Below are positions 6,021 through 11,392 of a stretch of 11,392 nt of DNA, one piece after another. The notes under the pieces were generated by a model. The model was not told where the DNA came from. It saw only the letters and a list, made by a program, of their open reading frames with translations, and did not search any database. Position 1 is the first letter of the stretch. Each line of letters opens with the position of its first letter. The position numbers and the translations under genes are program-made. This stretch comes from Candidatus Poseidoniaceae archaeon (GTDB lineage Archaea; Thermoplasmatota; Poseidoniia; Poseidoniales; Poseidoniaceae): the NCBI GenBank assembly GCA_022451835.1, contig JAKUNX010000049.1, forward strand, positions 1-11,392. The letters run 5' to 3'.

Positions 6021-7367
6021 ATGGCTAAGCATGGCGACCATCCTAAGTTGCCCGAATTAATCGAGGGCTTACTCGAAGATGATGTTCACACGGTATTTCT
6101 CAAAGCAGATTGCCCCCCTAGGGTTAAGCGAGGCACTATTGGTGAACTTAAATTGGTTGAAGTCGAGCACCATGATGGCAATTGGGACACTATTAGGATG
6201 GAATCCTTACAGGAAGAATTGGTTGATTTAGCCGAACAGAACAAGCACCGTAGCGACTGCTTTTTGGAAATCGATCGCAAAGGGTGCCAGGTAGTTCAAC
6301 TTGGAGATTTGCGAATAGCCTGTGCATGGCCACCGTTCGCGGACGCTAGAGAAATCACCATAGTTCGACCAGTTGCAAAATTATCAATTAATGATTATCA
6401 GCTGGATGAACGATTAATCGAACGCTTATCTAATCACCATAGAGGAGTTTTCATTTGCGGCCGACCAGGTTCTGGAAAGACAACTCTTGCCCAAGCCATA
6501 GCAGAATACCTCGACAATGATTTGGGAACCATGGTCAAAACAATGGAAGCGCCTAGGGATTTACAATTGGCCGATAGAATAACCCAATATGCACCGCTAG
6601 AGGGAGATTTGGAAAAAACGGCAGAAATAATCTTCTTGGTTCGTCCAGACTTTGTCATTTTTGATGAGGTAAGACGCGCTAGAGATTTCGAAATATTTGC
6701 TGATGTAAGACTCGCTGGAGTAGGTCTTCTGGGAGTTACTCACGCCAATTCAGCGTTAGAAGCAATCCAACGGCTAATCGGCAAGGTAGAACTTGGATTG
6801 GTCAGCCAAGTATTAGACACAATCCTACATGTTGAGGCTGGCAAGATTCAGCAAGTACTGGAGTTACGTATGACCGTAAAACCTCCATCTGGCATGCAAG
6901 AAGAATTGGCTAGACCAGTTATTGAAGTTGTAGAGTTTCCAAGTGGCAAAATCACTCATGAAATGTTTGCCTTCGGTTCCGAAATAGCTGTAGTTCCAGT
7001 TGATGGACATTCAGGGGCAATCTCCCCCATACGAGCGCTTGCTAAGGAATCTTTAGTTAGAACAATACGCCAGTGGATTGGAGTTGAATCTCAAGTTCAA
7101 TTTACCTCAAACTCAAACGCTAATGTGTATGTTCCATCAAATATGGTGGCAACTTTGGTTGGCAAAGGAGGCTCGAATATCCGTCAATTACAAGATGAGC
7201 TGGGAGGAATTTCAATATCTGTCAAAACTTTTGACGAAATGCCGGAAAGCATGGAGCGACCAAATCCACACTGGGAAGATGTCCAAGATAGACGCAGTAA
7301 GGCGAGTCGGGCATGGGAGCACTCAGGTAAAAGCCAACGTAGAAAAACCCGAAAGGGCCGAAGATGA
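6021..7367 (+). CDS. PilT-like ATPase with KH domain, PIN-less member of the archaeal PINc-ATPase family
   Basis: A 448-residue cytosolic P-loop ATPase of the VirB11/PilT class fused to an RNA-binding KH domain. An N-terminal region (20-115) with VKRGTIGELKLVEV, FLEIDRKGCQVVQLGDLRIA and WPPFADAREIT matches the linker domain of archaeal PINc-ATPases. Walker A is GRPGSGKT (147-154), Walker B FVIFDE (211-216); KTMEAPRDLQL, ITQYAPLEGD and DVRLAGVGLLGVTHAN are family-typical ATPase motifs. The KH domain spans about 368-403 with GKGG at 381-384. A Lys/Arg-rich tail (424-448) may add nucleic-acid contacts. Relatives usually have about 600 residues with a PIN nuclease domain first; here a TGA at 6009-6011 closes the frame just before the ATG and no PIN-coding sequence lies upstream, so the nuclease is absent. 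The role is probably in RNA metabolism, as inferred from the KH domain. No Shine-Dalgarno is seen. Confidence 0.88.
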   Translation: MAKHGDHPKLPELIEGLLEDDVHTVFLKADCPPRVKRGTIGELKLVEVEHHDGNWDTIRMESLQEELVDLAEQNKHRSDCFLEIDRKGCQVVQLGDLRIACAWPPFADAREITIVRPVAKLSINDYQLDERLIERLSNHHRGVFICGRPGSGKTTLAQAIAEYLDNDLGTMVKTMEAPRDLQLADRITQYAPLEGDLEKTAEIIFLVRPDFVIFDEVRRARDFEIFADVRLAGVGLLGVTHANSALEAIQRLIGKVELGLVSQVLDTILHVEAGKIQQVLELRMTVKPPSGMQEELARPVIEVVEFPSGKITHEMFAFGSEIAVVPVDGHSGAISPIRALAKESLVRTIRQWIGVESQVQFTSNSNANVYVPSNMVATLVGKGGSNIRQLQDELGGISISVKTFDEMPESMERPNPHWEDVQDRRSKASRAWEHSGKSQRRKTRKGRR

Positions 7368-7410
7368 ACCCTCAATAACTAGTAAAAAACATCTGATAAC
7401 AGGCAATCCA

Positions 7411-7420
7411 CTTTAATAAT
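7411..7420 (+). promoter_or_regulatory. TATA box for a leaderless transcript of the coiled-coil membrane protein
   Basis: CTTTAATAAT is centred about 26 bases before the ATG at 7441, the distance between an archaeal TATA box and the start of transcription. No Shine-Dalgarno is close to that ATG (AGGCGA is 14 bases away), so transcription probably begins at or beside the start codon. It would drive the pair 7441-10213 as its own unit. Confidence 0.5.
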
Positions 7421-7440
7421 AGGCGAAAACACCCCAAGCC

Positions 7441-8163
7441 ATGAGCGCTGCGGATGGGCAAAGCGATAGCGATGAGAGAGAGGGGGATGTGCTAGTTGCA
7501 TTCCTTCTTGAAAATAGAACACTAGTTAATTATGCATCAATTATAATGATAGTTTTTGCAGTATGGGCTACAGTTGAATCGATCACCAATGCATTTGGAA
7601 TGACTTGGTGGCCACCTGAAACCGGCATACCGGCTGATGAATTGTACAAAAATCCAGATAATGTACAAAATATCAACAATGGCTGGATAATTGGTTTGGG
7701 TGCAGTATGTGGCACCATTGGATTTATGATTCAATATTTTTACCGAGCAGCACCTTATGTCGATGCCTCAATGACCGCAACGGCAGCACTGATACTTCAA
7801 CAAGCAACCGGCGGCGTCGGCGGTGGAGCTTCTGAGGAAGAGGTGATTGCCAAGGCGGAAGTAGCGGCAACAATCGCTGCAGATACAGTAGTAAGACAAT
7901 CTAACGAAGACACCATCGAGCAGGCAAAAGAAACCGCTGAAGCAGCAGCAGCAGCAGTCGTCGAAGAAATGATGGCTACCGTGAAAGACCAAGTCGATGC
8001 AGTTGCTGAAAAGCAAGATGCAGTAGTAGAAGCAGCAGCAGAAGCAGCAGCGGCTACAACAGAGGCTGAGTCCGAAGCAGAGGTTGAAGAGGCATCAGGT
8101 GATGAGGTCGATAAGTCAAGCAATGACGGAGAGGGGTCTCCATCTAATACTCCAAAATTCTGA
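7441..8163 (+). CDS. Two-helix membrane protein with long Ala/Glu-rich coiled-coil tail, unknown
   Basis: I do not recognise the family. The 240-residue protein has an acidic N terminus (1-16), membrane segments at about 30-47 and 82-100 joined by a loop containing TWWPPETG, a Gly-rich hinge (TGGVGGGA, 123-130), and a predicted helical coiled coil at about 131-218 made largely of Ala, Glu, Val and Lys, ending in an acidic Ser/Gly/Pro tail. With two spans, N terminus and coiled coil are on the same side; the basic YR after the second helix favours the cytoplasm. Such a layout suits a membrane anchor or scaffold that reaches for a partner. GCA/GAA-rich repeats make the Ala runs. The next gene starts 10 bp later with its ribosome site overlapping this stop codon, so the two products are probably made together. 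Alternatives are a chemoreceptor-like or ATP-synthase-b-like stalk, for which no diagnostic motif is seen. Confidence 0.7.
   Translation: MSAADGQSDSDEREGDVLVAFLLENRTLVNYASIIMIVFAVWATVESITNAFGMTWWPPETGIPADELYKNPDNVQNINNGWIIGLGAVCGTIGFMIQYFYRAAPYVDASMTATAALILQQATGGVGGGASEEEVIAKAEVAATIAADTVVRQSNEDTIEQAKETAEAAAAAVVEEMMATVKDQVDAVAEKQDAVVEAAAEAAAATTEAESEAEVEEASGDEVDKSSNDGEGSPSNTPKF
7938..8058 (+). repeat. GCA-rich trinucleotide runs in the Ala-rich coiled coil
   Basis: Short imperfect tandem runs of GCA (five near 7942-7956, then GAAGCAGCAGCAGAAGCAGC around 8029-8048) code for the Ala stretches of the coiled-coil protein. They could change length by slippage without changing frame. They are too short and interrupted to be called a satellite. 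Confidence 0.5.
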
Positions 8164-8168
8164 GGTGA
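8162..8168 (+). promoter_or_regulatory. Strong Shine-Dalgarno GAGGTGA, overlapping the upstream stop
   Basis: GAGGTGA is complementary to the 16S rRNA end and lies 5 bases before the ATG at 8174. Its first two bases are part of the TGA that stops the coiled-coil gene, so translation of the two genes is likely coupled. It is the best ribosome site in the window and agrees with high expression of the 679-residue protein. Confidence 0.75.
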
Positions 8169-8173
8169 AATAA

Positions 8174-10213
8174 ATGTGGGAACATAGAACAGTATCAAAC
8201 AAAGAATACCAAACAACAGGCAGAGTCAATCCTAACGAAACATATGTTCGTTTAATGGACGAGGTCGAAGAAACAGTCAAGAAAGCCGAAGTAGAGCAAT
8301 TTGCCTATGAAGCCTTCCTCGATTACATCCCAACCCGCGGGCCTTGGGAACCACTTCCAGAAACAGACATGTCAAGACCAGATCCTAGAGTGAGATATAT
8401 CGGACCAGCAAAGGCCAAACTGCTGAACACCAATTTATTCTTAGGCTCAACATGGATTGAAGCAGAACGATTCAAGTTCGAAAGAAGAATTCTCAATGTC
8501 TCGGATTTCCTCAAGCAAAAGACAATCATCAATGCGAATATGTGGACTCCTAAACAGCTATTCACCACACAATCATTCTTCTTTTGTTCAACAGGCGATG
8601 AAGAGCGCATGGGCGGGTCATTCTTAACCGGAGACGGCCCATCTGACAATCACATTTTCCTAGGCAAGAAAGATGCGGAATTCCCAGAATGGGAACCAAT
8701 CCTTTGGGGCTTAGGGCACAGAGGCGTAGTCCCAGATTCTGACCCGCTTGACAAGTGTTTTTATCCATCTTTAATGCATAGAAATGTATCATTTAACAAT
8801 CGTCTTGGATGGATTAGATATTCACCAGCAGGTTTTGGTAAAGATGCAAACGGCTTCTTAACCACAAGGCCACATACATGGATTTGGCCTGCAGTAGACG
8901 GCAACAGAGACACTCCAACCGCATTCAATCTACTTGTCAACTTGCCAGACCGTAGACTTTCATTTGGTGAAGAAGGAATTACTGATGTTTTCATGACTAC
9001 TGGTAAGACTTCGATGTATTCACTTATGGGTATGATGAGTTCTTCAACAGTTAGACAAATGTTTGGTGCTGGTTCTGAAATGGTACCACTGGAATTCCAT
9101 TGTATTGAACCTGGACTCGATGAATGGATTGCAAGAGCCAGCGATGAAGACAAGTATTCTCGCTTATTCGAGGTATGTGCTTGTCTTGGTTACATTCTAA
9201 CCGACCCATTAGTTGGCCAACTTGGAGGATCATCCAAGCGACGCAGACTAATCATGTATCCGTCTGATCAAGGCAACTTGCTTACTTGTGTTAACGCTAG
9301 CCAAGTCGCTGACCATGCACTGAAGTCTAACTATGAAGCTACGGTATTCACAAAGTTAGACCAAGCGGACTTCATGAACCGTGTAACTCGCAGATTCAAG
9401 GCGTATGCCGACTTAGTTGCTGCTAGCGAAGTAGCACAAGGCGCACGTTGGATTAGCCAAGCAGACTTCCATGATGGCGAGAAGAAGGTCGTTGGACCAA
9501 GCGTACACTCTATCATATCGGTAAGAGGCTACGACATTATTGACATGGAAGAATACATGAATTCTTTCGACGATATTTCCAGCGCACCAGACCGATTAAT
9601 GCGTAGAATCGTTCAATCAATTGCCACCAATGCTCTAAAGACCATTTACCCGATCGACTTATTGGGTGAATCTGCAGGTTCTGCTCCATATTCACACATC
9701 TTTGGTGCAAAGGACGATAACCCATTGGTATACTATACCGATATTCGCTTCTTAGTACCAACATCAATTGACAAACTACGTTCAATAACAGGTTCACGCG
9801 GAGCAGATCGTGGTAGAATGCGAGAAGCATATACTTCTTTGACTAATGCAGATCCAATGACCAGTTTATCAATTCAAGATTTGACACTTCCATTCCTAGC
9901 TGATTTGGGCAACGATTCTTGGCAAACTGGAACTGGTATCAAAGAAAGCGAAGTGATTATTGAAGTTACAATGGCTGTTAACCCAGCAAGAGTTTGGCGT
10001 TCTCTACTTGAGCCAACCACCAAGGAAGTCTTTGACTTGCCAAAGGGTAACAAGGGAACAGCCGCCAATCTTTGGGGAGACATTTTCATTACCAACGAAG
10101 CACTTCATGATAAGATGGAGCGAGACAACCTCGGCCACTATCTGAAGCTACTCAAACTAGCATATCACTGGAGTAATGATGAGTCTAAGAAAATCCACGG
10201 TTTAGACAAGTGA
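8174..10213 (+). CDS. Large soluble protein of unknown function (679 aa), coupled to the membrane coiled-coil protein
   Basis: I do not recognise any domain. The 679-residue sequence has no signal peptide and no membrane segment, and is globular throughout, with many Trp (for example WEPILWG at 173-179, WIWP at 236-239) and six Cys. A short N-terminal helix (25-50, charged) could pair with the coiled coil of the partner. Stretches with compact, likely conserved character are GGSFLTGDGPSDNH (147-160), GVVPDSDPLDKCFYPS (184-199), FNNRLGWIRYSPAGFG (207-222), LVGQLGGSSKRRRLIMYPSDQG (346-367) and IYPIDLLGES (491-500). No P-loop, zinc ligand set or known catalytic triad stands out. Codon choice looks biased to preferred codons (many AAG, GAC, GGT), and the ribosome site is strong, suggesting an abundant, possibly structural or self-assembling protein; this is inference. 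Its place after a membrane scaffold gene and before a chaperonin subunit fits a large assembly, but nothing proves it. Confidence 0.75.
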   Translation: MWEHRTVSNKEYQTTGRVNPNETYVRLMDEVEETVKKAEVEQFAYEAFLDYIPTRGPWEPLPETDMSRPDPRVRYIGPAKAKLLNTNLFLGSTWIEAERFKFERRILNVSDFLKQKTIINANMWTPKQLFTTQSFFFCSTGDEERMGGSFLTGDGPSDNHIFLGKKDAEFPEWEPILWGLGHRGVVPDSDPLDKCFYPSLMHRNVSFNNRLGWIRYSPAGFGKDANGFLTTRPHTWIWPAVDGNRDTPTAFNLLVNLPDRRLSFGEEGITDVFMTTGKTSMYSLMGMMSSSTVRQMFGAGSEMVPLEFHCIEPGLDEWIARASDEDKYSRLFEVCACLGYILTDPLVGQLGGSSKRRRLIMYPSDQGNLLTCVNASQVADHALKSNYEATVFTKLDQADFMNRVTRRFKAYADLVAASEVAQGARWISQADFHDGEKKVVGPSVHSIISVRGYDIIDMEEYMNSFDDISSAPDRLMRRIVQSIATNALKTIYPIDLLGESAGSAPYSHIFGAKDDNPLVYYTDIRFLVPTSIDKLRSITGSRGADRGRMREAYTSLTNADPMTSLSIQDLTLPFLADLGNDSWQTGTGIKESEVIIEVTMAVNPARVWRSLLEPTTKEVFDLPKGNKGTAANLWGDIFITNEALHDKMERDNLGHYLKLLKLAYHWSNDESKKIHGLDK

Positions 10214-10260
10214 TTTTCATCTTAGAAGACTTATTGAATAGGTGATTTTTGCCTCGTAGC

Positions 10261-11392
10261 ATGACTCAGTTACCTAACGATGGTTCAGGCCGTGCGCCAG
10301 TGGCCATTGTTAGGCCTACTACATCGGTTACTAGTGGAGTTGCAGTTACCCAGAAATTGGTATCTGCAGCAGTTGCATTTGGTAATTTACTCAAAGGAAC
10401 ATTTGGCCCAAACGGACTTGACAAAATGCTGTACAAGACCAATGGTGAAACCGCAGTAACTAATGATGGGGCAAAAATTGTTGCTGAATTATTGGTAAAA
10501 CACCCAGCAGCCAAGGCCTTTGTTCAGTTAGCAGAATCGCAAGAAAATGCTTGTGGCGACGGAGTCACCGGTTGCATTATTTTTGCCAGTGAATTAATGC
10601 GCGAATCAGGTGTACTATTGGAAAAAGGCCTTCACCCACTAGTGCTAGTAAACGGCTATCTAGACGCTATGAAACAAACGGTTGAGATTCTAACAAATAA
10701 TTCTCAGTCAGTTTCTTTAGAAGATGACCAAACACTTCAATCAGTAGCAACAACGGCAATGACTGGGACATCAGTAGAATCTGTCGCTGACATTCTTGCA
10801 AGTTTAGTAGTTAGTGCAGCACAACATGTTGCGCTACTTGACGAAAAAACTTGGATTGTCGATACTGAATTGGTTAGAATGGCAAAGAAGGGCACAGGTA
10901 GTATTTCAGATACCAATATTGTGAAAGGCATAATAATTGATAAAAACCTCGATTTGGAAAAATTGCCAAGAAAACTCGACGGTGGAAAGGCGGTAGTATT
11001 CTCTTGTCCTCTAGAAATTGAAAAGACCAGTTATGATGCAGAGATTGAAATTTCAACCACAGAACAGTGGTCATCATTCATGGAAGCTGAAGAAGAAATC
11101 CTTAACCACAAGGCTAAGCAAATTATCAATAGCGGGGCTAAAATTGTATTTTGTGCAGAGTCCATAGATGCTAGAATTATGCATAAATTGGCAGATAATG
11201 ACATCTGTGTCCTCGCCTCAATGGAGAAGGCTGGTGCAGAAGATGTCGCATTGGCTACTGGAGCATTGTTAATCGATCACGTCGATAGTATCGACGAGGA
11301 AACCCTTGGTGAATTTGAATCACTGTTGGTTGAGACTTTTGACAGCTCAGAAGGATTACGTGATCGTATTTACCTGCACGTTGGCGAGAATG
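10261..11392 (+). CDS. Group II chaperonin (thermosome) subunit, divergent, 3' end outside window
   Basis: The first 377 codons of a subunit of about 540 residues; these form the eight- or nine-fold double-ring chaperonin that folds proteins in the archaeal cytosol with ATP. Visible motifs: GPNGLDKML at 49-57 (usually GPxGMDKML), TNDGAKI at 67-73, HPAAK at 81-85, and GDGVTG at 99-104 in place of the nearly invariant GDGTTT, so one nucleotide-loop Thr is Val and another Gly. The apical region is present; the catalytic Asp of the C-terminal equatorial part lies outside. The frame is open to the end of the window. ATG 10261 gives an N terminus of family-like length; TTG 10249, 3 bases after GGTGA (10241-10245), would add four residues. 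TTATTGAATA (10231-10240) could be a TATA element for a leaderless start. It is probably a paralogue beside more standard subunits elsewhere in the genome, with weaker or no ATPase activity possible. Confidence 0.9.
   Translation, partial: MTQLPNDGSGRAPVAIVRPTTSVTSGVAVTQKLVSAAVAFGNLLKGTFGPNGLDKMLYKTNGETAVTNDGAKIVAELLVKHPAAKAFVQLAESQENACGDGVTGCIIFASELMRESGVLLEKGLHPLVLVNGYLDAMKQTVEILTNNSQSVSLEDDQTLQSVATTAMTGTSVESVADILASLVVSAAQHVALLDEKTWIVDTELVRMAKKGTGSISDTNIVKGIIIDKNLDLEKLPRKLDGGKAVVFSCPLEIEKTSYDAEIEISTTEQWSSFMEAEEEILNHKAKQIINSGAKIVFCAESIDARIMHKLADNDICVLASMEKAGAEDVALATGALLIDHVDSIDEETLGEFESLLVETFDSSEGLRDRIYLHVGEN

Noticed and set aside
7078..7416. 112-residue + frame inside and past the KH-domain region
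   Set aside because: It overlaps the conserved KH domain in another frame and has no family-like sequence.
7797..8216. 139-residue Ser/Ala-rich minus-strand frame
   Set aside because: It is the antisense of the GCA/GAA-rich coiled-coil region; its composition follows from the repeats and it has no start signal.
8174..10213. 679-residue protein as a viral capsid or tail protein
   Set aside because: No viral hallmark gene, portal, terminase or integrase is nearby and the neighbours are chromosomal; no capsid motif is recognisable by eye.
1..11392. CRISPR arrays, transposons, tRNA or rRNA genes
   Set aside because: No regularly spaced repeats, transposase-like frames, terminal inverted repeats or structured RNA signatures were seen.

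Overview
The window looks like a chromosomal segment of an archaeon, probably a planktonic Thermoplasmatota member such as Marine Group II (Candidatus Poseidoniales). The archaeal assignment rests on three things: a group II chaperonin (thermosome) subunit, a PilT-like/KH ATPase of the archaeal PINc-ATPase family, and archaeal initiation signals (GGTGA Shine-Dalgarno sites inside gene pairs, a TATA box placed for a leaderless start). The Marine Group II placement is inference from general character (fairly low GC, acidic proteins, sugar-modification genes beside a lipobox beta-propeller protein) and not from a marker gene. There are no rRNA or tRNA genes, CRISPR arrays, insertion sequences or viral hallmark genes. 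Coding density is high; the largest gap is 120 bp (1199-1318).

Layout. At 1-636 lies the 3' part of a DegT/DnrJ/EryC1/StrS PLP aminotransferase, interrupted by an in-frame TGA seven codons before its PLP lysine. A minus-strand CYTH-domain phosphatase/cyclase-like gene (596-1198) converges on it with a 41-bp overlap. The divergent gap holds a 26-bp near-perfect palindrome just upstream of the CYTH gene. Next is a lipobox-bearing Beta_propel (PF09826-type) protein read across 1319-3652, again broken by a single in-frame TGA at 3002-3004. A cluster on the + strand follows: a GT-A-like glycosyltransferase (3662-4597), a Gfo/Idh/MocA oxidoreductase (4605-5576) and a small four-helix membrane protein (5599-5967). 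With the aminotransferase these suggest synthesis or attachment of modified sugars on surface glycans. Then come the PilT/KH ATPase without its usual N-terminal PIN domain (6021-7367), a tightly coupled pair of unrecognised genes (a two-helix membrane protein with an Ala-rich coiled coil at 7441-8163, and a large 679-residue soluble protein at 8174-10213), and a divergent thermosome subunit running off the window (10261-11392).

Points of most interest: two neighbouring genes each carry one TGA where the family clearly continues on both sides, although TGA is also the normal stop for most genes here; the coupled pair 7441-10213 looks like an undescribed membrane-plus-soluble-partner module; the PilT/KH ATPase has lost its PIN domain; the chaperonin has an altered GDGTT nucleotide motif; and the CYTH promoter region carries an operator-like palindrome. 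All calls come from reading the sequence; no database search was possible.
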